A DNA stretch of 64,000 nt from Paenibacillus mendelii (GCF_024498075.1 NZ_JANHOF010000023.1:1-64000), one strand, 5' to 3'; positions 24,240 to 32,552 are shown, counted from the stretch's first letter. Program-made: numbers and translations. The notes: generated by a model not told the origin, from the letters alone.

Positions 24240-24707
24240 ATAAAATCCTCCAATTTTTTAGGATTATTTGTAAATCGGTTTGATCTTATCCATTACATCC
24301 ATAACAGACTTACTCCGTCGCCGCAATTCGTGATCGTACGGGTAAACCCCATGAAACGGACGCCATGACTACTTCCATCGCGATAACAGTAGTACCTATG
24401 TGGCATGACTTTATTATGCATTCCTGAACATAGAAGTGATATCTAATTTATCTTAATTGATTGCCTAATCCTCTCAATGCCGTTCCTTATAAGCAAACTA
24501 CTGCTATATAATCATACAAAGTAACATTAATGGAATCGGCTTGCATATCGGGTTGGTTATGAAAGTGCGTTGAGGGGGTCATTATGGAAGATATCTTTGA
24601 TTATTTGCAAACAGTGGAAATTCTAAACCGTATAAAGTAGGAATGCCAGTTTTTTGTGAGGTTGAAACCCGCATTCTGATGGCTGGGCATCGGTATCCCC
24701 CGTATAC
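24240..24707. other. Intergenic stretch, no supported gene
   Basis: No open frame with a ribosome binding site. The first 20 bases hold the Shine-Dalgarno region of the split reductase gene. Confidence 0.5.
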
Positions 24708-24735
24708 GTAAAAAGGCTGGTAAATGACCAGCCTT
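24708..24735 (-). terminator. Terminator of the YqeG-like gene
   Basis: On the minus strand AAGGCTGGT and ACCAGCCTT form a perfect 9-bp stem around a 5-base loop, followed by TTTTT. Confidence 0.82.
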
Positions 24736-24769
24736 ACAGTAAGGAGTATCCCCGCGTCATTCTTTCCTT

Positions 24770-25246
24770 TTACACTCGAAGCACTTTTACCATCAACCGT
24801 TTTATTACACCTATAATCCGGGGTTTTGTCCATGAAGGAGAAACAAAAATCGTATACATTCCTAATCGATTTCCACCCCATAAATCAGTAATAATTCCAT
24901 TGCCGACAACCGCTGTCTCATTCTTTCGGGTTCCGAGTATATCCAAAGCAGCCATAAATGCTTTTTTCTTCGGTTTACTCGCTTCGAATAAAGCCGGAAT
25001 CTCATTAACCAGCTCGTTTCCTTGCGAAGGAGGTTTACTGTTCGAGACGATAATCAGCTTAATCGCATATCGGGATTTAAAGTCTTTCAGCCATTCCTTC
25101 ATAGAATCCGATGCAGACGGAGAATTTTTCGGAATTAATGTATTACTCCAGTTAAATATTATTCCTTTAATTCCTGCCCGTTGCAGCGCGTCTCCGTCTA
25201 TGTCATAAATTGATCGCACAATTTGTGAAGGTTTGAAAATAGGCAT
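24770..25246 (-). CDS. YqeG-like HAD protein without catalytic aspartates
   Basis: 158 aa, length and order as in the YqeG HAD-IIIA family: IFKPSQIVRSIYDI at the start, IKGIIFNWSNTLI, IIVSNSKPP, SKPKKKAFMAALD, VVGNGIITDLWGGNRLGMYT. In active members the first motif reads DxDNT and the last GDQLxTD. Here the nucleophile position is Asn and the acid/base position is Ser (NWSNT), and GD is GN. The Lys of SKPKKK and the later Asp are retained. It is therefore probably a catalytically dead paralogue with a binding or regulatory role. A GGAGGAAGC site precedes the ATG, and a good terminator suggests it is expressed. Confidence 0.8.
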   Translation of the reverse strand: MPIFKPSQIVRSIYDIDGDALQRAGIKGIIFNWSNTLIPKNSPSASDSMKEWLKDFKSRYAIKLIIVSNSKPPSQGNELVNEIPALFEASKPKKKAFMAALDILGTRKNETAVVGNGIITDLWGGNRLGMYTIFVSPSWTKPRIIGVIKRLMVKVLRV

Positions 25247-25590
25247 ATGCTTCCTCCGTTACATTTTGTTTATAAAGCTGGTCATAAGTCGTATATAGTT
25301 TTCCATTACCTTCATTTTTAATACCCTTATCCGTCAGCACACAGAAGAAAGGAGAATATGACCGGGTTACATTCAGTGACCGTGCCTAGGCTGTACATAT
25401 TCAAGCAGAATAAAAAATAATCGGGAAAAAGATGACGATTAGGCCAACGGAGAACGATAGTTCAATCATTTATAAATGAAAAGGATATTTATATAACAAC
25501 ATTAATATAATGAAAAACAATAACTATTTATTGAAAAACGATAAAACGTGTGTTACAGTCAAATTGGCAATAAATAGTGAGGTGCTTTTT
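25247..25590. other. Intergenic stretch between divergent genes
   Basis: Probably holds promoters for both directions. A 20-codon open frame at 25358-25420 follows a good AAAGGAG site, but the product is not recognisable and I do not call it. Confidence 0.4.
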
Positions 25591-25833
25591 ATGAAACAAG
25601 GTTCAACATTCTTTTTAAAGATAGCTGTTTTTATTGCCGGAACTCCAGTTCTTGCTTTGTGTATATTTGGGTTGCCATGGATAGCCGCTAAAGATGCAGC
25701 AGCGCATCCAGAGACTGCCTACTTGCAGTATCCCTTTTTGATAGGTGCATATATAACGGTAACACCGTTTTTCGTTGCCTTGTATCAAGCTTTAGCCATC
25801 GATATAAAATCAGAGAATGACTTAATAGTCTGA
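25591..25833 (+). pseudogene. DUF2975 membrane protein with internal deletion (YoaS-like)
   Basis: From ATG 25591 (GTGAGGTG upstream) the frame encodes 80 aa. MKQGSTFFLKIAVFIAG through YITVTPFFVALYQAL is the N-terminal part of a DUF2975 protein, and the last residues AIDIKSENDLIV match the conserved C-terminus. About 75-80 residues expected between YQAL and AIDIKSEN are missing, an in-frame internal deletion that removes two of the usual four membrane segments. The intact family is about 160 aa and sits upstream of a YozG-type XRE regulator, as here. The mini-protein may still be made, but it is unlikely to keep its function. Confidence 0.7.
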
Positions 25834-25844
25834 GGTGGATAATC

Positions 25845-26066
25845 GTGGCAATTATAATCAATATTGATGTGATGCTGGCTAAAAGGAAAATGAGCGTAAC
25901 AGACCTTTCGGAAAGGGTTGGAATAACAATGGCTAACCTTTCTATATTGAAAAATGGAAAGGCAAAAGCAATTAGGCTTTCAACTTTAGAGGCAATTTGC
26001 AAAGCATTAGAATGCCATCCTGGAGACATTTTAGAATACAAAAGTGATGAAGACACCCAAGAATAA
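25845..26066 (+). CDS. YozG-type XRE family transcriptional regulator
   Basis: 73 aa starting at GTG 25845 behind GAGGTGG. It is a single helix-turn-helix domain: DVMLAKRKMSVTDLSERVGI, MANLSILKNGKAKAIRLSTL, ICKALECHPGDILEY. This class is normally encoded directly after a DUF2975 membrane protein, and the pair is thought to form a regulator/membrane-modulator unit. Here it remains intact 11 bases after the deleted DUF2975 gene. Confidence 0.88.
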   Translation: MAIIINIDVMLAKRKMSVTDLSERVGITMANLSILKNGKAKAIRLSTLEAICKALECHPGDILEYKSDEDTQE

Positions 26067-26069
26067 TAG

Positions 26070-26252
26070 ACAACAAACTTCCTCAAAATCACGGATACAG
26101 GGGAGCGGGAAGCCCATACATACGGCGAAGTGATGCGGCACGTGATCGCCCACGAGATTCACCACATCGGTCAATTGTCTATATGGTCTCGAGAGCTAGA
26201 AAAAAAGCCGGTTACTGCAAACTTAATTGGCAGAGGGCTATTCGATAGTTAG
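26070..26252 (+). pseudogene. DinB-family protein, C-terminal fragment
   Basis: The frame gives about 55 residues, with YGEVMRHVIAHEIHHIGQLS and the ending KPVTANLIGRGLF, the C-terminal helix with metal-ligand histidines of DinB/YfiT-like proteins. There is no start, and two stops separate it from the XRE gene in the same frame. A full-length DinB gene of different sequence lies at 28756. Confidence 0.75.
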
Positions 26253-26260
26253 CGTGTGAG

Positions 26261-26341
26261 CTAACGGGCACGATCGTTCAACACTCAAACTAAGACGAGG
26301 CTGCCGACACGGATCGGCAGCCTCGTTGCGCGAATGGGCAG
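26261..26341 (+). repeat. Intergenic repeat family copy with perfect 12-bp stem
   Basis: Starts CTAACGGGCACGATCGTTCAA, carries ACGAGGCTGCCG (26295-26306) and CGGCAGCCTCGT (26315-26326), and ends AATGGGCAG. It lies before the stop of the minus-strand MFS gene and could terminate it. Confidence 0.75.
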
Positions 26342-26388
26342 GATACCAAGGAAGCTATCTTCGAAAGGAGTAAGAGATATAAGCCTCA

Positions 26389-27624
26389 TTATGACAAGCG
26401 GCGGGTTACTCCCCAGAACAGCAGCGCTAAAGCACTTACGGCGGCCCCAAGCAGGCATACCCCGTTCCAACCGGCATATTTGTAAATACTCGTTGAAGCA
26501 ATGGAACCAGTAGCGCTTCCTATGGAATAAAAAATCATATAGGTTGCGGTGAGACGACTACGTGCCTCTGGGCGTACACTCAAGATCATGCTTTGGTTCG
26601 TCACATGTACGGCTTGTACCGCTAGGTCGAGGAGAATGATTCCCGTGACAAGAGCCGTCAACGAGCGCTCTGTGTAGCTGATAGGCAGCCATGAGATCAA
26701 TAACAGCAATAGAGCAATTCCTGTTGTCTTTTGTCCCAGACCACGGTCGGCTAGCCTCCCGGCTCGAGTTGCCGCCAATGCTCCCGCGACTCCTGCCAGA
26801 CCGAATGCTCCGATGATTGAGTGTGAGAGGGATAGCGGTGGCATGCTGAGTGGCAGAACGAGCGATGTCCACAAGATGCTGAAAGCAGTGAAGATTAGTA
26901 AACCAAGCACGGAGCGGATACGAAGAATGCGTTCCTCTCTAAATAATACGAGCACCGAACGAAGCAATTGAAAATAGGAAATCGGAACATTTCGTTGTAC
27001 ATCAAGAGGTAAAGTCCGTATTAGTGTGAATGAAATAACGAGCATGCATGCTGCTGAAAAAAGATATACGGACCGCCAGCCGGCGAGATCCGTTAATACT
27101 CCAGCGGTTGTTCTCGCAAGCAAAATGCCAATTACCACGCCGCTGGTCACCAGGCCTACCGTACGCCCCCGGTCGGTTGGTGCGGCCAAATTCGCTGCAT
27201 ATGCAACCATAGTTTGCGTGACGACAGCCAATAAACCCACGATAGCCAATCCCGTGAACAACATCCCGGCTGTCGGGGCGAGACCGATTCCAACTAGCGC
27301 CAGTACGGATAATAACATTTGCCCTGGAATCAGCCAACGCCTGTTAAGTATATCACCAAGTGGTACGAGCAAAAGAAGGCCCAGCGCATAACAGATCTGC
27401 GTAATCGTAATAACGATACCAATGGAGGAATGCGCGATTCCGAATTCGTCCGCTATAGTGTCCAGAAGCGGCTGGGCGTAATAAATGTTTGCAACGGATA
27501 GTCCACAGGAAACGGCAAATAGTAATGCCATATTACGAGACATAGAAGCCGGTTGTTGAACGTCATGCGAGTCTCTTTTAAAAGTTTCCATCTGTGGCAT
27601 TTCATCGGTTTCAAATTTCTTCAT
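26389..27624 (-). CDS. MFS transporter (drug/sugar efflux type)
   Basis: 411 aa with twelve hydrophobic segments. SVANIYYAQPLLDTIADEFG after the first segment is typical of the YgaY/bacillibactin-exporter-like MFS group. Motif A is LLLVPLGDILNRR, and GVVIGILLARTTAGVL is motif C-like. The substrate cannot be assigned. The ATG at 27624 follows AGGAGAAAAAC on the minus strand. It is divergent from the TetR gene at 27802, with similar 13-bp operators near each start, so it is most likely repressed by that regulator. Confidence 0.88.
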   Translation of the reverse strand: MKKFETDEMPQMETFKRDSHDVQQPASMSRNMALLFAVSCGLSVANIYYAQPLLDTIADEFGIAHSSIGIVITITQICYALGLLLLVPLGDILNRRWLIPGQMLLSVLALVGIGLAPTAGMLFTGLAIVGLLAVVTQTMVAYAANLAAPTDRGRTVGLVTSGVVIGILLARTTAGVLTDLAGWRSVYLFSAACMLVISFTLIRTLPLDVQRNVPISYFQLLRSVLVLFREERILRIRSVLGLLIFTAFSILWTSLVLPLSMPPLSLSHSIIGAFGLAGVAGALAATRAGRLADRGLGQKTTGIALLLLLISWLPISYTERSLTALVTGIILLDLAVQAVHVTNQSMILSVRPEARSRLTATYMIFYSIGSATGSIASTSIYKYAGWNGVCLLGAAVSALALLFWGVTRRLS

Positions 27625-27658
27625 GATTGTTTTTCTCCTGTGAATTATTAATCATATT

Positions 27659-27671
27659 ATACCGTTCGATA
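27659..27671. promoter_or_regulatory. Putative TetR operator before the MFS gene
   Basis: ATACCGTTCGATA differs from the site at 27771-27783 (ATACCATTCGGTA) at two positions. Both are imperfect palindromes, located 35 bases upstream of the MFS start. Confidence 0.6.
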
Positions 27672-27770
27672 CAAAATGATTATAAATAAAATATCCTTTA
27701 AAATCGAAGAAGTCAAGTGAAAGTCCAATCATATTTGACAGCTTTTTATTCAGAGTTTATTATTTATACT

Positions 27771-27783
27771 ATACCATTCGGTA
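27771..27783. promoter_or_regulatory. Putative TetR operator before the regulator gene
   Basis: ATACCATTCGGTA, directly after TATACT (27765-27770, a possible -10) and about 18 bases before the TetR start. Binding here would block the regulator's own promoter. Confidence 0.62.
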
Positions 27784-27801
27784 AAATTGGGAGGGGTAGG
27801 A

Positions 27802-28380
27802 ATGGTTCGACACCGGGAGTTTGATGAGGAGAAAGCTTTGAACGCTGCGATGCGTTTGTTCTGGGAGAAAGGCTTTGAGGCTACTTCATTAAACGATCTG
27901 ACATCGGCAATGGAAATTCAGCGACCTAGCCTTTACTTAGCCTTTGGTGATAAAAAACAGTTATTCGAAACAGCTCTACGCAAGTATACACAAGTGCATG
28001 CCTCTAACATTCGAGCGCAACTCCAAAGTAAAACGTCTGTCAGGGATGCATTTCATGCGTTTTTTAAAAGCTTGGTCGATGAGGAATATAAGGGAGAGGG
28101 TAGTCCGGGATGCTTCTGTATTAATACAATGGTTGAACTTGCACCTCATGATGAGAAATTTGAAATTATTACGAGAGAACATCAAATGTACCTCGCTGTC
28201 CTGTTCCAGGAAACAATTGAACGAGGATTACAATCGGGCGAGCTAAAAGCCGATACGAATCCGAAAGCTTTAGCGCATGCTTTAGTTGTGTCGTTAATCG
28301 GTTTAACCGTAATCATGAAGTCTCGACCCGAACGAATAATCATTGATAATGCTGTTGAAGTAACATTATCGCTTCTCTAA
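27802..28380 (+). CDS. TetR/AcrR family transcriptional regulator
   Basis: 192 aa from ATG 27802 with GGGAGGGGTAGG upstream. The helix-turn-helix is MRLFWEKGFEATSLNDLTSA and IQRPSLYLAFGDKKQLFETA. The C-terminal part, with GSPGCFCINTMVELAPHDE, resembles the TetR_C group of AcrR-like repressors that sense small hydrophobic compounds. The divergent MFS gene and paired operators make a classical efflux-repressor unit. Confidence 0.9.
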   Translation: MVRHREFDEEKALNAAMRLFWEKGFEATSLNDLTSAMEIQRPSLYLAFGDKKQLFETALRKYTQVHASNIRAQLQSKTSVRDAFHAFFKSLVDEEYKGEGSPGCFCINTMVELAPHDEKFEIITREHQMYLAVLFQETIERGLQSGELKADTNPKALAHALVVSLIGLTVIMKSRPERIIIDNAVEVTLSLL

Positions 28381-28725
28381 TAGTTTACTGAGCCGGCATG
28401 CCGGAACGATAATGGCCGCGGAAACGAATAGCATGCAGTTTTACCCCGAAGCGTCCCGGTACGAAGGCCGCCGTCCATCCCAGCCTGTATACGCGTACGA
28501 ACGGAGTTGTCAAGCTGGACAACATGAGCGGCGGGTACGGCTTCGGCTATAAAGTGGACGCGATCGTCCGACCGCTACCGGAGCCCGTTGCTGATTACGG
28601 GGGTGGCTAATCCCTGTTGAAACGGTGGGCGTACGTTTGCTCGGCATCCATACCGTCGGACCATTCCGAACGACCGAACGTCTAACGACCGAGACATTCC
28701 TTTCCTCTCTACTGGAATTTATAGT
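28381..28725. other. GC-rich remnant with unrecognised coding fragment
   Basis: The sequence is clearly GC-richer than its neighbours. One frame (about 28497-28610) reads NGVVKLDNMSGGYGFGYKVD and AIVRPLPEPVADYGGG before a stop and looks like the C-terminus of a secreted or structural protein. No start is present. The source is unknown. Confidence 0.4.
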
Positions 28726-28755
28726 ATGCTAAACCATAAGGGAGGAGAGGGATTT

Positions 28756-29253
28756 ATGGTCAAACAACTGATCTTCGGCGACGCAATGCATGAACTGGCT
28801 ACTACGCGCCGCATTCTGGAACGCTTGCCAGAGGAGCATATGGCATGGAAGCCGCACGAGAAATCGATGACGCTTGGCGGGCTGGCCACGCATCTGATCA
28901 ACCTGCTGAACTGGCAAATCGCAATTTTTCAGTACCCGGAGTTCGATCTTTCGACCGTGCCGCTGCGGCGAGACGCTTTGGAAAGACGGACAGATGTTCT
29001 CGAGGAGTTCGACGCGAACGTCGGCAAGCTGGAAAAGCTGATCGCCGAATGCGATGAGAAAACGCTCAGCGAGGAATGGACGTTGCGCCACGGCGACCAT
29101 ATCATCCTCCGCGAGCCGCGGGCGATTGCGCTCCGCACCTTCGGATTAAGCCACATGGTCCACCACCGGGCGCAGCTCGGGGTATACTTGCGGCTTCTCG
29201 ATATTCCGGTGCCGGGCATCTACGGCCCCTCGGCCGACGAGGAAGCTCAATGA
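28756..29253 (+). CDS. DinB family protein
   Basis: 165 aa from ATG 28756 behind GGGAGGAGAGGG. A four-helix DinB/YfiT-like fold is suggested by GDAMHELATTRRILERLPEE, MTLGGLATHLINLLNW (first metal His) and LSHMVHHRAQLGVYLRLL (the two other His). Members bind a divalent metal and many are thiol transferases or of unknown function. The GC content is higher than nearby genes, consistent with transfer or with a GC-rich local patch starting at 28381. A terminator follows. Confidence 0.85.
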   Translation: MVKQLIFGDAMHELATTRRILERLPEEHMAWKPHEKSMTLGGLATHLINLLNWQIAIFQYPEFDLSTVPLRRDALERRTDVLEEFDANVGKLEKLIAECDEKTLSEEWTLRHGDHIILREPRAIALRTFGLSHMVHHRAQLGVYLRLLDIPVPGIYGPSADEEAQ

Positions 29254-29271
29254 ACTAAGTTTCTACGCGCC

Positions 29272-29322
29272 AAACAGTCGCAGGGGCACCGGCATGACCG
29301 CCGGCACTCTGCGACTGTTTTT
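29272..29322 (+). terminator. Strong terminator after the DinB gene
   Basis: AAACAGTCGCAG and CTGCGACTGTTT form the main stem, with a second CCGGC/GCCGG stem inside, followed by TTTTT. Confidence 0.85.
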
Positions 29323-29399
29323 ACTAGACGCCCGCGATCTTCAAAGACGAAAGACGATATGGTGTGACGAATGACAAGAACGGAGGAATCAAGAGGCTG

Positions 29400-30248
29400 A
29401 TGAATATAGCAGGTATCCGATACGAACACTTCAGTGAAAAAGATGATCATGCAGCAAGAGAATTATTAAGCTTTGACTTCGAGGCGGGTGAAGACATCCT
29501 TCGGGTGCTTGCTGAAGAACCGGAATTGTTTATTACCGCGTTTATCGAGGATAAGCTGGTTGCACTGGCTCAAGTGAACGAGCCTGCATCCCAGTCCTAT
29601 TTAACTGTGTTTGTCGCGCCACAGTTTCGCAGGCAAGGAATCGGTTCTGCTATGGTAAAGTATGCTGAAACCGAATTGAGGACGGGCGGAACCCATAAAG
29701 TCAGAAGTTCCTTTCGTGCCGGCCATCAATCTTCTCTTGCGTTTGCACGCAAGCTCGGTTATGACAAATACTTTTCATCGGCTTTAATGCAGCGAACCGG
29801 CGATCCCTTTCCCTTGGAGGAGCTTCCCGTGAGGCTGTATACGGATGAAGACTATCTTGCCAGTCAGTCGCTGTATGCCACAGCATTTCATGAAATGCGC
29901 TTTAGTGTAGGGTGTTTTCCCGATTCTGTAATTGCAACGCCCAGCGAAAAAGAACGAAGAGCATGGAAAGAGGATGCGGAAGACCGTTTTGTCTTCGAAA
30001 TAAATGGGGAGATCGTCGCCTATAGCCACATTTCTGGTCATGAACTCAGCAGTATTTCCGTCCGTACAGACTTTCAGGGGCTTGGGATCGGAAGAAAGTT
30101 TGTTATGTATTTATGCAACGAGATCTATCAGCGTGGCAATGCGAAAGTCGACCTTTGGTGTGTTGTCGGGAATTATGCCAGAAATCTGTATGACAGCCTT
30201 GGCTTTAAAGAAAAGTATATTAAAGAATTTATACGGAAAACGCTGTAA
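29400..30248 (+). CDS. GNAT family N-acetyltransferase, two domains
   Basis: About 282 aa with two tandem GNAT domains. The first (residues about 1-145) has the acetyl-CoA loop VAPQFRRQGIGSAMVKYAE and LAFARKLGY. The second (about 150-280) has VRTDFQGLGIGRKFVMYLC and NLYDSLGFKEKYIKEFI. An ATG at 29364 lacks a ribosome binding site. The ATG at 29400, after GGAGGAATCAAGAGG, is preferred. The substrate is unknown. Confidence 0.82.
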   Translation: MNIAGIRYEHFSEKDDHAARELLSFDFEAGEDILRVLAEEPELFITAFIEDKLVALAQVNEPASQSYLTVFVAPQFRRQGIGSAMVKYAETELRTGGTHKVRSSFRAGHQSSLAFARKLGYDKYFSSALMQRTGDPFPLEELPVRLYTDEDYLASQSLYATAFHEMRFSVGCFPDSVIATPSEKERRAWKEDAEDRFVFEINGEIVAYSHISGHELSSISVRTDFQGLGIGRKFVMYLCNEIYQRGNAKVDLWCVVGNYARNLYDSLGFKEKYIKEFIRKTL

Positions 30249-30289
30249 TTTATTGGGCAGTTGCTCCCATTATCGGAACCGCCTTTGGA

Positions 30290-30457
30290 GGGGATGGTGT
30301 GACAGGAGCTCCTGTTACAGAGCTAGAGTATAAGCATTCCAAGGGGGGGCCGTACTTAAAGAGGCTGATAGGGTGACCTATCGGCGAACCTGGGTGGTGC
30401 CACGAGGAGTTTAAATCTCGTCCCTGAGACTATGTTCTTGGGGGTGGGATTTTTTTG
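30290..30457 (+). promoter_or_regulatory. T-box riboswitch, possibly shortened
   Basis: TGGGTGGTGCCACGAGG (30391-30407) closely fits the T-box sequence that pairs with the tRNA acceptor end (TGGN). ACGAG (30402-30406) can pair with CTCGT to form the antiterminator. The competing terminator is ATCTCGTCCC (30415-30424) with GGGGTGGGAT (30441-30450) followed by seven T's. A perfect GATAGG-GTGA-CCTATC hairpin (30367-30382) fits Stem III. The upstream part is short for a full Stem I and I cannot name the specifier codon. The downstream gene is a methyltransferase, not a synthetase or transporter. Basis: sequence match to the known T-box consensus. Confidence 0.75.
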
Positions 30458-30519
30458 TTTTGTGACATCAAGTCAAGAGTTAACGATCGTATAAATCGAT
30501 GACAGTTAGGAGGGGTTAC

Positions 30520-31323
30520 ATGGACAGCATTGAAATCGTAAGAAAATTCTATGATGAGACTGTTAACTACGAGTGGAAGCGGCTCGATCGCCACCAAGTC
30601 GAATACGAGCTTAGCAAACGCTATATAACCCGTTATGTCAAACCAAATGACAAGGTGTGCGACCTCGGTGGAGGGCCGGGAAAGTATTCACTATACCTTT
30701 CGCAAATTGGTTGCCAAGTGACCTTGGCAGATCTTTCCCAAAACAACGTAGATTTTGCGCTGAATAAGGCACGGGAGCTCGGACTGCCGCTAAACGGTTT
30801 ACGTGCGGATTGTCGTCATTTACCAGCAATTGAAGATGAACAATACGATCATGTGCTCTGCATGGGCCCTATGTATCATCTAAAAGACGAATGCGACAGG
30901 ATCACCACAATTAATGAATGCTTGAGGATATTAAAGCCGAACGGGACGCTTTTCGTAGCCTTTGTTTCTTCTTATTCTTTTGTGTGGGATTATCTGATCC
31001 AGGATCCAAGCATGATTCTGAATGAGGAGAAACGATCTCAGCTCAATGCTATAGTAGACGATGCGAACTTTACCGGACATGGATTTTCGGAAAATTTCTT
31101 TATCCGCCCGCGAGATGTGCTTCCCTTTTTCCAACCGTTTCATCTGGAAAAGCTGCATTTGCTCAATTGCGAAAGCTTCTTATATTTGCGTGAGGCGGAA
31201 CTGCTTAGTCAATCGCATGAAGTTGTATCCGCTTGGCTGGACTTGGCAGAGCAAGTGTGTGAGCGCGAGGATTTGCTGAGTTTAGCGGAACATCTCATGT
31301 ATATTGGACGTAAACAGGAATAG
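30520..31323 (+). CDS. Class I SAM-dependent methyltransferase
   Basis: 267 aa from ATG 30520 behind a perfect AGGAGGGG. The Rossmann core shows the SAM motif VCDLGGGPGKYSLYLSQIG, then VTLADLSQNNVDFA (acidic residue for the ribose), LRADCRHLP, YDHVLCMGPMYHL and ECLRILKPNGTLF. The C-terminal part has a helical cap. The substrate is unknown; the group resembles small-molecule methyltransferases common in Paenibacillus. It lies 60 bases after a T-box terminator, so its expression may depend on an uncharged tRNA. Confidence 0.88.
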   Translation: MDSIEIVRKFYDETVNYEWKRLDRHQVEYELSKRYITRYVKPNDKVCDLGGGPGKYSLYLSQIGCQVTLADLSQNNVDFALNKARELGLPLNGLRADCRHLPAIEDEQYDHVLCMGPMYHLKDECDRITTINECLRILKPNGTLFVAFVSSYSFVWDYLIQDPSMILNEEKRSQLNAIVDDANFTGHGFSENFFIRPRDVLPFFQPFHLEKLHLLNCESFLYLREAELLSQSHEVVSAWLDLAEQVCEREDLLSLAEHLMYIGRKQE

Positions 31324-31346
31324 CATTCTTACGCTTTTACTGTTAG

Positions 31347-31399
31347 ACACAAAAGAACGCATTGTCTGCGACCGCGACAGTGCGTTCTTTTGTGTTTTT
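31347..31399 (+). terminator. Strong terminator
   Basis: ACACAAAAGAACGCA and TGCGTTCTTTTGTGT are exact complements around a loop holding a further GTC/GAC pair, followed by TTTTT. Confidence 0.9.
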
Positions 31400-31443
31400 A
31401 AGTCCTATTTTAGTGTGGCTATAGCTTTTTGACTCGCAACCTA

Positions 31444-31841
31444 TCAATCGTTCAAAACTGCCAAGTCGAGCTGGCGAAGACGTGCCTGATCGGCAATCAT
31501 TTCGATTTCGGTAATCTTGCCTTCCGCAACGGTGAGTTCGAGTACGAAGAGTATTTGACCAAGAGGAGCCACGACGACGCCCACAGATCCGTTTGCGGTT
31601 TGTCCTGATGGAGACAACGAAGCACCTCGGCCGTCACTTCCATTCCGAATGCCGGGGCCATGGCTTGGATACACGACAGATAGGCTGCGTGCTGGTCCGT
31701 ATAAATACGGTAGTCATTTGATGATCGTTCAGCTGGAGGTATTAGGCCTTTAGCCTCGTAATTCCTTATAGTACTGGCGCTAATCATGAATTTCGCCGCC
31801 ATTTTTTTTGGGCGCATCGTCAACTCGTCATCTCTCCTCAT
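31444..31841 (-). pseudogene. Chimera of a MerR regulator 5' part and a SigJ-type 3' tail
   Basis: From about 31841 down, one frame encodes the N-terminal DNA-binding domain of a MerR-like regulator (MAAKFMISASTIRNYEAKGL, then YRIYTDQHAAYLSCIQAM and VLRCLHQDK). From about 31615 on, a different frame encodes GSVGVVVAPLGQILFVLELT and ADQARLRQLDLAVLND, the C-terminal SnoaL-like tail of an ECF sigma factor of the SigJ type. The two pieces are out of frame with each other, so a deletion between two genes probably created the join. A 114-aa MerR fragment with a nonsense tail could still be translated. Confidence 0.65.
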
Positions 31842-31980
31842 TACAATAGATCATAATTAAACTTGCTTATAAGGTTTTCTATAAAAATTGTTGACATTCC
31901 TTCTCTTTTTTTGCTTAACCTTCGAATTGGCTTGCAAGTTGTACAATGGAATTGAAATGAAGAGAAGGAGGCGTTTGTTT

Positions 31981-32475
31981 GTGAAGAAAGGAATCCCGAT
32001 TTTCCGGCAAGACATGGCGATCGAAGAAATAAGTGAGGTGGCCAACAGTTATATCGAGTCCGAGTGGAGGTCCATGTACGAATCCATGCATGAACAATTG
32101 ACGGCTGCTTTTGTTGAAATCGAAGATGCGGCCTATGGTCTTTATTTGGATCAGCTTATGCCGTTCATATTCGAACAGTTGGAAGATGCCGGTTTCAGCG
32201 CTATGGAGAAGCTCGAAGAGAATGATTTCGTTATCGCCAAGCGCTTGATTTTCCGAAACTCCCTTGAAAAATGGGGTACGGAAGATAACAGATCGAGAAT
32301 ATTTTGGAACGTAATCCATGACAAGCAAGGCAATCCGATCGGCACCATACTCACGGAAATTCCCCACTCCCATCTGAAATTCGACATCCCTTCGGCACCG
32401 GTCATTTACTCGCTGCGGGAGAGTCTCAAGGAGCGGATCGTGCAAGGAATCCGGCGAATTAAGGAATCCGGCTGA
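31981..32475 (+). CDS. Hypothetical protein
   Basis: 164 aa from GTG 31981 with GAAGGAGG upstream; earlier starts in the same frame lack a site. The protein is soluble and rich in acidic and aromatic residues (EISEVANSYIESEWRSMYES, then YGLYLDQLMPFIFEQLEDAG) with a mixed C-terminal half ending ESLKERIVQGIRRIKESG. I do not recognise the family. Conserved-looking composition and a good ribosome binding site support a real gene. Confidence 0.65.
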   Translation: MKKGIPIFRQDMAIEEISEVANSYIESEWRSMYESMHEQLTAAFVEIEDAAYGLYLDQLMPFIFEQLEDAGFSAMEKLEENDFVIAKRLIFRNSLEKWGTEDNRSRIFWNVIHDKQGNPIGTILTEIPHSHLKFDIPSAPVIYSLRESLKERIVQGIRRIKESG

Positions 32476-32552
32476 GTTCATTAGAATTGAGATGTATATC
32501 TCCGAAGGATGGAATCGATATGATAGGTCCAAACCCAACGGAAAAGTTATTT

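Noticed and set aside
25358..25420. 20-codon open frame behind a good AAAGGAG site
   Set aside because: Too short to judge, no recognisable composition, and it lies in a promoter region between divergent genes.
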